Positions 37,167 through 46,536 of a stretch of DNA of 64,000 nucleotides are shown in pieces. The DNA is from Branchiibius sp. NY16-3462-2. GTDB lineage: Bacteria; Actinomycetota; Actinomycetes; Actinomycetales; Dermatophilaceae. Position 1 is the stretch's first letter; each line of letters starts with the position of its first letter. The stretch is from assembly GCF_001594145.1 (NCBI RefSeq), contig NZ_LVCF01000043.1:124001-188000 (forward strand), in the 5' to 3' direction. Both the position numbers and the translations under genes were made by a program. The notes beneath the pieces were generated by a model, which worked only from the letters and a program-made list of their open reading frames with translations, did no database searches and was not told the DNA's origin.

Positions 37167-37361
37167 TCAGTCCTGGTGTTCGGCGCGCACCGCGGCCGAG
37201 TACTGCCGACCGTTGTAGGCACCGCAGCTCGGGCAGGCCTGGTGGCCCTGCTTCGGCGAGCTGCACACCGGGCATGCCTGCACCGGGGTGGCGCTGGCCT
37301 TCCAGTTGGCTCGGCGCGAGCGGGTGTTCGAGCGCGACATCTTCCGCTTGGGGACAGCCAC
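37167..37361 (-). CDS. rpmF: Ribosomal protein bL32
   Basis: 64 residues starting at GTG with AAGAGGAA upstream: VAVPKRKMSRSNTRSRRANW, then zinc-ribbon pairs CPVC and CPSC. It is the zinc-binding (C+) form. One base separates it from yceD, the usual partner. Confidence 0.95.
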   Translation of the reverse strand: MAVPKRKMSRSNTRSRRANWKASATPVQACPVCSSPKQGHQACPSCGAYNGRQYSAAVRAEHQD

Positions 37362-37362
37362 G

Positions 37363-37935
37363 TCAGTTCCTCTTCTCATCGTCGGGCGTGCTGGCCAACT
37401 GGCTCAACGCCGCCCATCTGGGGTCTAACACTTCATGGTGATGGTCCGGGTCATCGTTCAGATGCGCTCCACACTCGGAGCACAGACCCAAACAGTCTTC
37501 CCGGCACATCGGTTGCAACGGCAGTGCGGGCACTACCGCATCGCGCAGCATCGGTTCGAGATCGGCGAGGTCACCGTCGAGCTCGTAGATCTCTTCCTCG
37601 TCGTCCACCGGCGCCACCTCGTGGTGATGCGCGGCGCGGTCGGGGTAGGCGAACAGCTCCTGGAACGTGACATCGACGTCGTACGTCACGTCATCCAGGC
37701 ACCGCACGCAGGCACCCACGGCCTCGGCCTGCACCGACCCGGACACCAGAACCCCTTCAAGCACCGACTCGAGGCGCAGGTCCAGCCCCATGGGCTCACC
37801 TGCGGGCACCTCGATCACGGCGTTGCCCAGGGCATCCGGCGCCGGAACGCGCACCTGCTCGGTCACCATCTGACCGGGTCGTCGCGCGAGCTCCCGGGTG
37901 TCGAGCACCAGGGGGCGTTGCGGTTCGAAGGCCAT
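37363..37935 (-). CDS. YceD/DUF177-family protein
   Basis: About 190 residues from the ATG at 37935 (MAFEPQRPLVLDTRELARRPG, the usual beginning). It has CVRCLDDV in the middle and the C-terminal motif CREDCLGLCSECGAHL, probably metal-binding. YceD is linked to 23S rRNA accumulation and is conserved next to rpmF. A frame extends to 38028 but starts at TTG with no support. An intergenic gap of about 100 bases to coaD may hold a promoter. Confidence 0.9.
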   Translation of the reverse strand: MAFEPQRPLVLDTRELARRPGQMVTEQVRVPAPDALGNAVIEVPAGEPMGLDLRLESVLEGVLVSGSVQAEAVGACVRCLDDVTYDVDVTFQELFAYPDRAAHHHEVAPVDDEEEIYELDGDLADLEPMLRDAVVPALPLQPMCREDCLGLCSECGAHLNDDPDHHHEVLDPRWAALSQLASTPDDEKRN

Positions 37936-38037
37936 CACATGTCCGAGAAGTAGAGCGATTTCGGCGCGGCCGGACGGCGTGGAAGCCGACACAAACCGAA
38001 GATCAACTTTACCGGTGGGGACCGGCAATCCCCAAAC

Positions 38038-38541
38038 TCAGTGGCGGAGGCGGTCCATCAGCGGTCGCAGGACCGGTGAGGGCACCATCGCCGACACGTC
38101 GGCCCCGTGGCTGGCGATCAGCCGGATCAGCGAACTGGAGTAGTGCGCCATCGCCGGGTCACCGGGCATGAAGAGGGTCTCCACACCGGCCATCTCGGCG
38201 TTCATCAGCGCCATCGGCCACTCGTACTCGAAGTCGGTGACCCCACGCAGACCCTTCAGCAGAATGCCCGCATCGACGCTGCGGCACACGTCGACGACCA
38301 GTTGCGGCTCGAACGCCTGGGCGCGCACGTTGGGCAGATGACCGGTCGACTCGCTGATCAACGCGACCCGCTCGTCCGGTGTGAAGGTGCCCGCCTTGGC
38401 CGGGTTGAACAGCACCGCGACGATGACCTCCTCGAAGATCGAGGCCGCGCGGGTGATGACATCCAGGTGGCCCATGGTGATCGGGTCATAGGAGCCGGGG
38501 CAGACGCAGCGGCGCGGATCCCCGGGCAGCAGATCGTTCAC
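38038..38541 (-). CDS. coaD: Phosphopantetheine adenylyltransferase
   Basis: Fourth step of coenzyme A synthesis: ATP plus 4'-phosphopantetheine gives dephospho-CoA. 167 residues, usual size. The nucleotidyltransferase motif PGSYDPITMGHLDV has the T/HxGH-type site, and the later SSSLIR matches the family (S-S-x-x-I/V-R). GTG start overlapping rsmD (GTGA). Confidence 0.96.
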   Translation of the reverse strand: MNDLLPGDPRRCVCPGSYDPITMGHLDVITRAASIFEEVIVAVLFNPAKAGTFTPDERVALISESTGHLPNVRAQAFEPQLVVDVCRSVDAGILLKGLRGVTDFEYEWPMALMNAEMAGVETLFMPGDPAMAHYSSSLIRLIASHGADVSAMVPSPVLRPLMDRLRH

Positions 38542-39107
38542 AGACCCGACCCTATCCCTGCGAAACGCGCGAACCAGAGGGTTGTCTCGCCGTACTTGCG
38601 CTCATCCTCGCAGGTCAGCCCGGCCGGCCAGGTGGGCTGAGGAGTGCGGCTGGATCGTTCCACGACGACCGTGGCTTCGTCGGCCAGCCAGCCATGGGTC
38701 AGCGCCTCCAGGACGCCCGCGAGCGCTTCCTCCCCGACCGCGTAGGGCGGGTCGATGAGCACCAGATCCGCGGCGTACGGCGCGCCACCGGCCAGCGTGC
38801 GCTCCACCGTGGCCGCGCGGACAGTGATATCCCGTAACCCCAGGGCCGCAACGTTGGTCTTGATGACGGCCGCGGCGCGGCGGTCGGACTCCACCAGCAA
38901 CACCGGTGCCGCGCCGCGGGAGGCGGCCTCCAGGCCGAGGGCTCCGGAACCGGCGTAGAGGTCGACGGCGCCGCCGTCGAGGGCGCCGAGGTGCTCCAGC
39001 CGGGCGAAGAGTGCTTCACGAACCCGGTCGCTGGTGGGCCGGGTGCCGGATCCGGCAGGAGTCTGCAGCCGCCGACCGCCCGCGGTGCCGGCGATGATGC
39101 GGGTCAT
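38538..39107 (-). CDS. rsmD: 16S rRNA (guanine966-N2) methyltransferase
   Basis: 189 residues with the SAM-binding Rossmann fold (DLYAGSGALGLEAASRGA) and the amino-methyltransferase catalytic motif DPPY in LVLIDPPYAV. It begins MTRIIAGTAGGRRL, typical of RsmD, and has the TSDRVREALF segment. Its ATG shares one base with the recG stop. Confidence 0.95.
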   Translation of the reverse strand: MTRIIAGTAGGRRLQTPAGSGTRPTSDRVREALFARLEHLGALDGGAVDLYAGSGALGLEAASRGAAPVLLVESDRRAAAVIKTNVAALGLRDITVRAATVERTLAGGAPYAADLVLIDPPYAVGEEALAGVLEALTHGWLADEATVVVERSSRTPQPTWPAGLTCEDERKYGETTLWFARFAGIGSGL

Positions 39108-41305
39108 CAGCCACGCTCCAGGAACGCCGCGCGCTCCTCATCGACCCGACCGGCGATCAGCGCGGCAAGCGCCGGATGCACCTCGAGCTCGGGGTCGTCG
39201 GCGATCAACCGGGCCGCATCCTCACGCGCCAACTCGATCAGTTCGACGTCCTTGCTGTTGGTCAGCCGCAGCAGCCGCAGATGGGTGCCGCGACCGGACT
39301 GGTCAGCCCCCAACACATCTCCCTCGCGGCGCAACTCCAGGTCGAGGTCGGCCAGCGCGAACCCGTCCGTGGTTGCGGCGACCTTGGCCAACCGGTCGAC
39401 GGTCGCCTCGGTGCTGGAGTCGGTCACGAGCAGGGCCAGGCCGCCACCACTGCCCCGGCCCACCCGGCCGCGCAACTGGTGCAACTGGGAGATGCCGAAG
39501 CGGTCGGCATCCAGGATCACCATGATCGTGGCGTTGGGCACGTCGACACCCACCTCGATCACGGTGGTGGACACCAGCACATCGATCTCGCCGGCGCTGA
39601 ACGCGCTCATGACGGCATCCTTCTCGGCCGAACTCATCCGGCCGTGCATCATCTCGATCCGCAATCCCGCGAGCGCCGGCTCCTGACGCAGCGTGGCGAG
39701 GGTCTCGATGACGCCGTGGTGGCGGGGCGTGGTGTCCGCGGTCCCGGACTCCTCGACCTCCAGCGCCCACTCGGGCAACTCCTCCTCCGGCTGGGCGCTA
39801 TCGCCCTCCTCGCCGATCCGCGGGCACACGACGTAGGCCTGGTGACCGGCGGCGACCTCTTCGGCCACCCGTTGCCAGGTGCGCTCCAGCCACCCGGGTT
39901 TCGCGGCCGGCACCAGGTGGCTGGTGATCTGTTGCCGCCCCGGCGGCAGCTCGCGCAGCTCGCTGATGTCCATATCGCCGAACACCGTCATCGCGACCGT
40001 CCGCGGAATCGGGGTCGCCGTCATGACCAGGACGTGCGGTGGCGAGATTGCCTTCATCCGCAACGCATCTCGTTGCTCCACTCCGAAGCGGTGCTGCTCG
40101 TCGACGACCACCAACCCGAGGTCGGCGAAATCAACCTGCTCCTGGATCAGCGCATGGGTACCGACGACGATCCCGACCCCGGCGGTGAAAATGTCGAGCA
40201 GCACCTGCTGTTTGCGCGCCTTGGGCATGCTCCCGGTCAGCAGCGCCACCCGGGTCGCGTGCTCGGCGCCGCCCAGCATGCCCCCCTGCGCGAGGTCGCC
40301 CAGCATCGTCTCGATCGACCGGAAGTGTTGCTGCGCAAGGACTTCCGTGGGTGCCAGCAGTGCCGCCTGCGCGCCGGCATCGACCATCGCCAGCATCGCC
40401 CGCAACGCAACGACCGTCTTGCCGGAGCCGACCTCGCCCTGTAGCAGCCGGTGCATCGGGCGCTCGCGCGCCAGGTCGGCCAGGATGGTGGCCGACACCT
40501 CGCGCTGACCCTGGGTGAGCTCGAAGGGCAGCCGCTGGTCGAAACGCTCGAGCAGTCCGGCGGGGCGGGGACGGCGGGCGGTCGTGCGCAGGGCGTCGTA
40601 CTGGGCGCGGCGCTGGGCCAGGGCGACCTGCACGACCAAGGCCTCGTCGTACCGCAGCCGTCGTTTGCCCCGCCCGACCTGTGCGTAGTCGACGGGCAGG
40701 TGCAGCGCCCGGTAGGCGTCCAGACGCCGGGGCAGGTGGTGCCGGTCCAGGATGTCGTCCGGGACCGGGTCGCGGACCCCTTGTGCCGCAAGCGCATCCA
40801 GGACCAACGTCACTGAGCGGGTGATCGCCACATCCGGGATCTTGTCGATGTGGGGGTAGACCGGCATCAAGTTGCCGGGGTAGAGATCGGGTGCGTCCAG
40901 ATCGCCCCGGGAGTACGACGGGTGCGCCAGTTGCAGGTCGCCGCGGTAGCTTTCAAGCTTGCCGTAGAACACCGCGCCCACCCCGGGGACCAGCGCCTTC
41001 TCATGACCGTAGGCACTGAAGAAGACCAGGCGGGCGCGCTGGCCCACCGCATCCTCGATCACCGCCTCCAGCATCTTGCGCTTGGTGTTGCGCATCGGGC
41101 GGGTGCTGGCCTTGATGACCCGCGCGACCAGGACGACCTGCTCGCCGATCTCGAACTCCGACAGCAGGCCGGCCTGGTTGACGTCGAGGTAGCGCCGCGG
41201 CAGGAAGTCCAACAGGTCGCCGGCGGTGTGCAGGTTCTTGGCCTTGGCCAGTTTGGTGCCTGCCGCACCGATGATGCGGTCCAGCCGCGTGTCCCACCCG
41301 GTCAC
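39107..41305 (-). CDS. recG: ATP-dependent DNA helicase RecG
   Basis: Branch-migrating helicase that rescues stalled forks and resolves D-loops and R-loops. 732 residues from the GTG at 41305. N-terminal OB-type wedge domain, then helicase motifs LLQGEVGSGKTVVALRAML (I), VVVDEQHRFGVEQR (II, DEQH), MTATPIPRT (III), VIEVGVDVPNATIMVI and QLRGRVGRG (VI). The frame is open up to 41350 but the GTG with GAGTGAGG upstream fits better. Confidence 0.96.
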   Translation of the reverse strand: MTGWDTRLDRIIGAAGTKLAKAKNLHTAGDLLDFLPRRYLDVNQAGLLSEFEIGEQVVLVARVIKASTRPMRNTKRKMLEAVIEDAVGQRARLVFFSAYGHEKALVPGVGAVFYGKLESYRGDLQLAHPSYSRGDLDAPDLYPGNLMPVYPHIDKIPDVAITRSVTLVLDALAAQGVRDPVPDDILDRHHLPRRLDAYRALHLPVDYAQVGRGKRRLRYDEALVVQVALAQRRAQYDALRTTARRPRPAGLLERFDQRLPFELTQGQREVSATILADLARERPMHRLLQGEVGSGKTVVALRAMLAMVDAGAQAALLAPTEVLAQQHFRSIETMLGDLAQGGMLGGAEHATRVALLTGSMPKARKQQVLLDIFTAGVGIVVGTHALIQEQVDFADLGLVVVDEQHRFGVEQRDALRMKAISPPHVLVMTATPIPRTVAMTVFGDMDISELRELPPGRQQITSHLVPAAKPGWLERTWQRVAEEVAAGHQAYVVCPRIGEEGDSAQPEEELPEWALEVEESGTADTTPRHHGVIETLATLRQEPALAGLRIEMMHGRMSSAEKDAVMSAFSAGEIDVLVSTTVIEVGVDVPNATIMVILDADRFGISQLHQLRGRVGRGSGGGLALLVTDSSTEATVDRLAKVAATTDGFALADLDLELRREGDVLGADQSGRGTHLRLLRLTNSKDVELIELAREDAARLIADDPELEVHPALAALIAGRVDEERAAFLERG

Positions 41306-41315
41306 GGCGACGGCC

Positions 41316-42842
41316 TCACTCCGCACCGACCGAGGCGGCGATCTCGGCACTCCCGCCGAGCAGGAGTTGGGTGCTCACCTGCGGCCTGGATCGACGTACG
41401 TCGTCCAGCACCTCCTCGAGCACCCGCCAGTCGGCGTGGGCGCCGCGAACGATCGTCACGATCTCGGTGTCGTCGGTGACCACCTGCTGCAATGCGGCCC
41501 GCGTCGCGGCCGCGAGGTCACCACCGTCGACCCGCAGGTCCACCACCGCGGTGTCCGCGATGACCTCGGTGCACTCCTTGGCCGCCTCGGCGCCGGCGGT
41601 GCCTGGCGGCAGCTCTGCCCATGTCTGCACAGCCAGAGCGGCAGTGACCGGACTCGTCGCGGGCACGACGAAGCAGTCGTCGACCAGCCCGCCGGCTGCC
41701 CGGGCCTCGGCCAGGCCGCCGGCGGTCGAGGCAACGACGAGGCCACCGCCGGCCGCGGCGAGGGCGTCGACCATCTCGCCCACGGTCGGATCGAGCCGCT
41801 GGTGCTCCAGGACCCCCGCGCCGAGCGCAGCCGCGAGCGCAGCCAGCCCGGGCGACTCGGTGATCACCAGCAGGGGCACGCGCCCGACGGCATCGCCGGC
41901 CTGGTCGGCGAACCGGGTGACTTCGGGGTAGCCGACCGTGCCGGCCCGCGCGGCCCGCTCCAGAGCAGCGGCCACATGGTCGGTGTGGACGTGCACCGAG
42001 CGCAGCGAATCATCACCGGCGATGACGACCGAGTCGCCAATGGCCATCAGGTCGGCTTCGAGCGCGGCGACGGAGGCCGAGGTGCTGTTCTCCAGGACCA
42101 ACATCACCTCGTATCCGGGGCCGGCGTCATCCGCGGGCAGGTCGCAGGCGCTGGTCACCGACACGGTGTCAGCGACCGCCCACTCGGCCAGCGTCGTCGC
42201 CAGCCCCGGGCGGCCGTCGACCACCGAGGCGAGGGCCTGCAGCAGGACCAGCAACCCGGCGCCGCCCGCGTCGACGACCCCGGCGCGCTGCAACGCCGGC
42301 AGCGCCGAGGTCGATTGGTCGAGCGCGGTGTGCGCTGCGGCCAGGGCCGCATCGACGACCTCGGCGAGAGTGCCGGTAGCGGCCTGCTGCGCAGCGGCCG
42401 CAGCGGCGTCGGCGACGCTGAGGATCGTGCCGTCCTGCGGTTGCGCTACGGCGCTGCGAGCGTGATCGGCCGCCAACCGCATCGCGGCCGCGACCTCGGC
42501 GGGCCCCCAGACGAGGTGCTCCTCGGCGGCTCCCGCGGCCACTCCCCGGGCCAGTTGGCTCAGGATCACGCCGGAATTGCCCCGTGCTGACAACACCGCC
42601 GCCCGGGCGAAGGAATCGGTCAACTCGGCGATCCCGGCGTCAGCGGAGACCGCGAACCGCTCCGCGAGCAGGGCCTGTTCGAAGGTGAGCAGCAGATTGG
42701 TGCCGGTGTCCGCGTCGGGGACGGGAAAGACGTTGAGTGCATCGATGGTGTTCGCGGCAGCGGCCAGACCGGCGCGGGCGATGACCGCCCAACGGCGCAG
42801 GGCAGTCGCGTCCAGCGAACGCAACGGCTCCGCTCGCACCAT
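41316..42842 (-). CDS. DAK2/DhaL-domain protein, YloV/FakA-like
   Basis: 508 residues. The N-terminal DhaL domain (about 10-200) has the metal-binding Asp pattern NVFPVPDADTGTNLLLT and SARGNSGVILSQLARG. The middle and C-terminal parts match the YloV/FakA family, whose best-known member phosphorylates fatty acids bound to DegV-type FakB proteins. The same gene lies beside recG in many actinobacteria. The ATG at 42842 follows AAGGGG. No DegV-type partner gene is in this window, so the substrate is uncertain. Confidence 0.88.
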   Translation of the reverse strand: MVRAEPLRSLDATALRRWAVIARAGLAAAANTIDALNVFPVPDADTGTNLLLTFEQALLAERFAVSADAGIAELTDSFARAAVLSARGNSGVILSQLARGVAAGAAEEHLVWGPAEVAAAMRLAADHARSAVAQPQDGTILSVADAAAAAAQQAATGTLAEVVDAALAAAHTALDQSTSALPALQRAGVVDAGGAGLLVLLQALASVVDGRPGLATTLAEWAVADTVSVTSACDLPADDAGPGYEVMLVLENSTSASVAALEADLMAIGDSVVIAGDDSLRSVHVHTDHVAAALERAARAGTVGYPEVTRFADQAGDAVGRVPLLVITESPGLAALAAALGAGVLEHQRLDPTVGEMVDALAAAGGGLVVASTAGGLAEARAAGGLVDDCFVVPATSPVTAALAVQTWAELPPGTAGAEAAKECTEVIADTAVVDLRVDGGDLAAATRAALQQVVTDDTEIVTIVRGAHADWRVLEEVLDDVRRSRPQVSTQLLLGGSAEIAASVGAE

Positions 42843-42922
42843 CGACTGCCCCTTTGCCTTGTTCGGACCCGTCCCGCACAATAGTGCGCGGCCCCGACAA
42901 TGCCCGGCCGGCCGGACTCGTT

Positions 42923-42952
42923 TTGGTTGTCCGGTGCCGCCTCGGCTACCAT
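42923..42952 (+). promoter_or_regulatory. Likely rpmB promoter
   Basis: TTGGTT (42923-42928), an 18-base spacer, then TACCAT (42947-42952) in the 193-base gap between the divergent DAK2-domain gene and rpmB. It would give a leader of about 75 bases. The match to the housekeeping consensus is moderate. Confidence 0.45.
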
Positions 42953-43035
42953 TTCAGGGTTGCTCGCGACGATCTTGGTCGCGACTGCCGCGGGACCATC
43001 CCGCACACCGACCAAACTATTCGTAGGAGATAACT

Positions 43036-43230
43036 GTGGCTGCCACTTGCGACGTCTGCGGCAAGGGTCCGGGCTTCGGTCACTCCATCTCGCACTCGCA
43101 CCGCCGCACCAAGCGCCGTTGGAACCCCAACATCCAGCGCATCCGCGCCCGTGTGGGTGAGAATGGCGCGACGCCGAAGCGACTGAACGTGTGCACCTCG
43201 TGCATCAAGGCGGGCAAGGTCACTCGCTGA
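43036..43230 (+). CDS. rpmB: Ribosomal protein bL28
   Basis: 64 residues, GTG start preceded by AGGAGA. Begins VAATCDVCGKGPGFGHSISH and has a second Cys pair in VCTSCIKAGKV: the zinc-binding (C+) form. It diverges from the DAK2-recG chain as in other actinobacteria. A second L28 copy, if present, would be elsewhere. Confidence 0.96.
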   Translation: MAATCDVCGKGPGFGHSISHSHRRTKRRWNPNIQRIRARVGENGATPKRLNVCTSCIKAGKVTR

Positions 43231-43247
43231 CTCTTTCCCGTACGACG

Positions 43248-43277
43248 AACGGCCGGCTCCCCTGGGAGCCGGCCGTT
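43248..43277 (+). terminator. rpmB intrinsic terminator
   Basis: Stem AACGGCCGGCTCC / GGAGCCGGCCGTT with a four-base loop (43261-43264), followed by T, 17 bases after the rpmB stop. It also lies after the convergent Dcu gene. Confidence 0.88.
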
Positions 43278-43317
43278 TGCGTCGGTCGGAGCCTGCGAGT
43301 TCCGGGCAGGTCGGTGC

Positions 43318-44643
43318 TCACAGGACGATCGGCGCCCACAAGAATCCGAGAATCACCGTGACCACGATCGCAACGGTTCCCGGGATCACGAACGGGTGGT
43401 TGAGCACCGTCTTGCCGACCCGGGTCGACCCGGTGTCATCCATGTCGATCGCGGCCACCGTCGTGGGGTAGGTGGGCAGCAGGTAGTAGTTGGATACCGC
43501 CGGATAGCAGGCGAGCATCGCGACCGCGCTCACCCCCAGCGAGGCGGCCACCGGCATGAACGCTGCCGTCGCTGCCGCGTGACTGAACAGCACCGGCGCC
43601 AGGAAATACAGGAACACCGCGAGCAACCACGGAGCCCCCTGCAGCGTGCCTGCGATGGAGTCCTTGATCTGGTCGGTGTAGGCGTCGATGAACGTGGTGC
43701 CGAGCCAGGCGACACCCAGGATGCAGACGACGGCGGTCATCCCCGCGCGGAAGGTCGACTGCTGGGTGAGCTCGGCCGGGTCCTTCTTCGTGGTCAGGAC
43801 GATGAGGGCGGCGACGGTCAGCATGACGGTCATGACCCCGGCGACCCCCTCCATGGGCGGGTCCTTGATGAGTCCGACTTCCTTGGACACCAGGGTCGCG
43901 TACGTCACGGCGGCCAGGATCCCCACGAAGAAGATGCCCAGGGCGGCGATGGCGCCCTTGGCCGGGCGGTAGTCCTCGTCGGCCACATGGATGGGCTGCT
44001 TGACCAGACCCTGAGCCATCCGCTCCTGGTAGACCGGGTCATCGGCAAGTTCACAACCGGACCTCGATGCGACGACAGCACCTACGGCACACCCGATGAA
44101 CGTGGTCGGGATAGTGACCGCAAGGATCTTCAGGTAACCGACCCCGAGCGGTTTGAGGATGCCCACCATGATCAGCGTTGCCGCAGAGATCGGTGAGGCG
44201 ACGATGGCCACCTGGGATGCGACCACCGTCATCGATAAGGGCCGCGAGGGCCGGATGCCGCGCTCCTTCGAGACGTCGATGATGACCGGCAGGATGGAGT
44301 AGACGGTGTGACCGGTGCCGACCAGCGCCGTCAGCACGAACGACACCCCCGGACCGAGGTAGTTGATCTGACCCGGATGCTTGCGCAGTAGTCGGTCGGT
44401 CAGGTGGACCAGATGGTCCATACCGCCAGAGGCCTGTAGCGCCGAAACGGCACAGACCACGGGGACAATGATGCCGATGACCGTCCAGGGGATATCTTCG
44501 CCCGGATCGACCTCCAGGCCCGTCGCAGCGAGCATGCCGACACCGGCGCCTCCGGCGAGCCCCACTCCGATGCCACCCATTCGGGCACCGATCACCATGA
44601 ACACAACAACGACCACCAGGTGCAGCCAGATCACGCTGCTCAT
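43318..44643 (-). CDS. C4-dicarboxylate transporter, DcuA/DcuB family
   Basis: 441 residues, about ten to twelve membrane segments. The conserved Dcu stretches are present: GARMGGIGVGLAGGAGVG near the N-terminus and, around residues 125-170, GTGHTVYSILPVI, KERGIRPSRPLSMTVVASQ and ASPISAAT. Dcu carriers exchange fumarate, succinate, malate or aspartate, mostly in anaerobes and facultative bacteria. The ATG at 44643 gives the normal length; 20 upstream residues in frame are Arg/Ser-rich and unlikely. No partner enzyme (aspartase or fumarate reductase) is nearby. Confidence 0.88.
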   Translation of the reverse strand: MSSVIWLHLVVVVVFMVIGARMGGIGVGLAGGAGVGMLAATGLEVDPGEDIPWTVIGIIVPVVCAVSALQASGGMDHLVHLTDRLLRKHPGQINYLGPGVSFVLTALVGTGHTVYSILPVIIDVSKERGIRPSRPLSMTVVASQVAIVASPISAATLIMVGILKPLGVGYLKILAVTIPTTFIGCAVGAVVASRSGCELADDPVYQERMAQGLVKQPIHVADEDYRPAKGAIAALGIFFVGILAAVTYATLVSKEVGLIKDPPMEGVAGVMTVMLTVAALIVLTTKKDPAELTQQSTFRAGMTAVVCILGVAWLGTTFIDAYTDQIKDSIAGTLQGAPWLLAVFLYFLAPVLFSHAAATAAFMPVAASLGVSAVAMLACYPAVSNYYLLPTYPTTVAAIDMDDTGSTRVGKTVLNHPFVIPGTVAIVVTVILGFLWAPIVL

Positions 44644-44808
44644 CTCCTCCGCCCGCGTGCGGGCCGACGACCCCGAACTCGGGCCGGCCCTTCCGGCCGT
44701 CACGTGGAAGATGGCGATGCTGACATCGTGATCCCCTGCGTGTTCCAGGGACTCTGATTCGACCCTATGGTCGTGCCTGGTCGCGCCGCGTAATTGTGTA
44801 ACTTGTGT

Positions 44809-45630
44809 TCACAGCGGCCGGTCGTCCGCGGCGTGGCGCAGGTCCGGGTGGTCGGTGGCGGGCTCGATCTCGTGGCGTCGGACGACGAGCACGATCACCA
44901 GGACCAGCATGGTCAGCAGCCCAAGAAGACCGACCGCGCGGGGTGAACCGCCGACCGAGTTGGAGATCAGCGCGAAGTCCCACAGGCCATGGACCAGCAT
45001 CGCTGCCAGCAGGGTGCCCGCGCGTCGACGGATCAGGTACAGGAAGTAGCCGGCGACGATCGTGGTCAGCACCTGCAGGAAGGCCTTGGGGCCTTCGATG
45101 AAGAGGTTGGTCGCGTGCGCCACGCCGAAGGCGACCGTCGACCACAACGCGGCCTGACCCTCGGTGAAGTTGTTGGACCGGAACATCGTCAGACCGATCC
45201 CGCGGAACATCATCTCCTCGGCGAAACCGACGAACAGCGTGGACACGAGCAGCAGCACGGTGAAGAGCAACCCCTTGCGCGCCAACCCCGGGTAGTTGGT
45301 CATCGCAACGATCGCCAGCACCATCAGGACCGGCACGACGATGACCCAGCGCTGGACCGGTTGATGGTCCACGATGGCCGGACGCCACCACCGCAGATAG
45401 GTCACGACCCCGGCCGCGAAGAGGGCGGAGACCCCGATCGGCACCAGGTAACCGCGCACCACCTCCTCGACCGACGTGGGCGCGGCGTACTTCACATCCA
45501 TCCCGGACGTCAGAGAACGGGTCAGCACATGGATGATCACCAGGTAGACGACGACGAGCGCCACCCACGGCCAGACCCCGAGACGGCGACCGCCCGCGGC
45601 GAGTTCCCGACCCTCAGTGGCTGTTGTCAT
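44809..45630 (-). CDS. CPBP-family intramembrane protease
   Basis: 273 residues with about seven membrane segments. Motif 1 is EEMMFRG (EExxxR), and histidine motifs follow in FGVAHATNLF and MLVHGLWDFALI, the pattern of CAAX-protease/bacteriocin-processing (ABI) proteins with glutamate chemistry. Function is unknown. It ends about 165 bases before the Dcu gene and diverges from the methyltransferase. Confidence 0.87.
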   Translation of the reverse strand: MTTATEGRELAAGGRRLGVWPWVALVVVYLVIIHVLTRSLTSGMDVKYAAPTSVEEVVRGYLVPIGVSALFAAGVVTYLRWWRPAIVDHQPVQRWVIVVPVLMVLAIVAMTNYPGLARKGLLFTVLLLVSTLFVGFAEEMMFRGIGLTMFRSNNFTEGQAALWSTVAFGVAHATNLFIEGPKAFLQVLTTIVAGYFLYLIRRRAGTLLAAMLVHGLWDFALISNSVGGSPRAVGLLGLLTMLVLVIVLVVRRHEIEPATDHPDLRHAADDRPL

Positions 45631-45673
45631 GCGCGAAACCCTACGGACCTGCTGTTCGCCCGTTCGGTCCTTC

Positions 45674-45710
45674 GTCTCATATGGCGACCAGTCATTCCAT
45701 ATTGCGAGAC
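45674..45710. promoter_or_regulatory. Interrupted inverted repeat in the CPBP/methyltransferase divergent region
   Basis: Arms GTCTCATATGG (45674-45684) and CCATATTGCGAGAC (45697-45710) are complementary apart from three extra bases in the right arm. The GAGAC end and the nearby GCAATAT resemble the motif before leuC and its IclR-type regulator (57552-57578). It probably binds a repressor in this 91-base gap. Confidence 0.5.
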
Positions 45711-45721
45711 TAAATGCTGGG

Positions 45722-46525
45722 ATGGATCACATGCCGACCTACACCCACGGCCACGCGGAGAGCGTGCTGCGCTCCCACCGCTCCCGCACCGCCGAGAACT
45801 CTGCCGGTTACCTCCTGCCCCGCCTGCATGCGGGTCAGTCCCTGCTCGACATCGGCTCCGGCCCGGGCACCATCACCGCTGACCTCGCGCGGATCGTTGC
45901 GCCCGGGCCGGTGACAGCCCTCGAGGCGAACGACGAAGCCATCGCGCTGACCAAGGCGGAGTTGGACGCCCAGGGTCTTGACGCGACGTACGTCGTGGGC
46001 GACGTCCACGCCCTCGACCTGCCCAGTCGCACGTACGACGTGACCCACGCCCATCAGGTCCTGCAGCATCTCGTCGATCCCGTGGGCGCCCTGCGGGAGA
46101 TGGGTCGGGTGACCCGGCCCGGTGGCGTGATCGCAGCACGGGACGCCGACTACGCCGCGTTCACCTGGTGGCCACGAGTTCCAGCACTGGACGAATGGCT
46201 TGCCCTCTACCGCCGCATTGCGCGGCACAACGGCGCCGAACCGGACGCCGGCCGTCGTCTGCTGTCCTGGGCGCGCGCCGCGGATCTACAGGTGCTGCAG
46301 GCCAGTTCGAGCAACTGGACCTACGCGACAGCTACGGACCGGCGATGGTGGGGTGGCCTCTGGGCGGACCGGATCACCGCCTCAGCGATCGCGACCCAGG
46401 CCACCAGCCTTGGCTGGGCCAGCACCGACGACCTCGAGCGCATCGCCGACGGCTGGCGCGAGTGGGCGGCCGATCCGGACGGCTGGTTCATGGTGCCGAG
46501 CGGTGAGCTGATCGCCGCGCCGTAA
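45722..46525 (+). CDS. SAM-dependent methyltransferase
   Basis: 267 residues. Class I Rossmann methyltransferase: SLLDIGSGPGTITADLA (motif I), a mid-acidic residue in ALEANDEAIAL, VVGDVHALDLPSRTYDVTHAHQVLQHL (motifs II-III), and LREMGRVTRPGGVIAARDADYAAFTWW. It resembles UbiE/Coq5-type enzymes with a small-molecule acceptor. Two in-frame ATGs (45722 and 45731) are possible starts. Confidence 0.87.
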   Translation: MDHMPTYTHGHAESVLRSHRSRTAENSAGYLLPRLHAGQSLLDIGSGPGTITADLARIVAPGPVTALEANDEAIALTKAELDAQGLDATYVVGDVHALDLPSRTYDVTHAHQVLQHLVDPVGALREMGRVTRPGGVIAARDADYAAFTWWPRVPALDEWLALYRRIARHNGAEPDAGRRLLSWARAADLQVLQASSSNWTYATATDRRWWGGLWADRITASAIATQATSLGWASTDDLERIADGWREWAADPDGWFMVPSGELIAAP

Positions 46526-46536
46526 CGCTCAACCGG

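Noticed and set aside
44640..44808. CRP/GlxR-type site (TGTGA-N6-TCACA) before the Dcu gene
   Set aside because: TGTAA and TCACA occur with a seven-base spacer; too weak to call.
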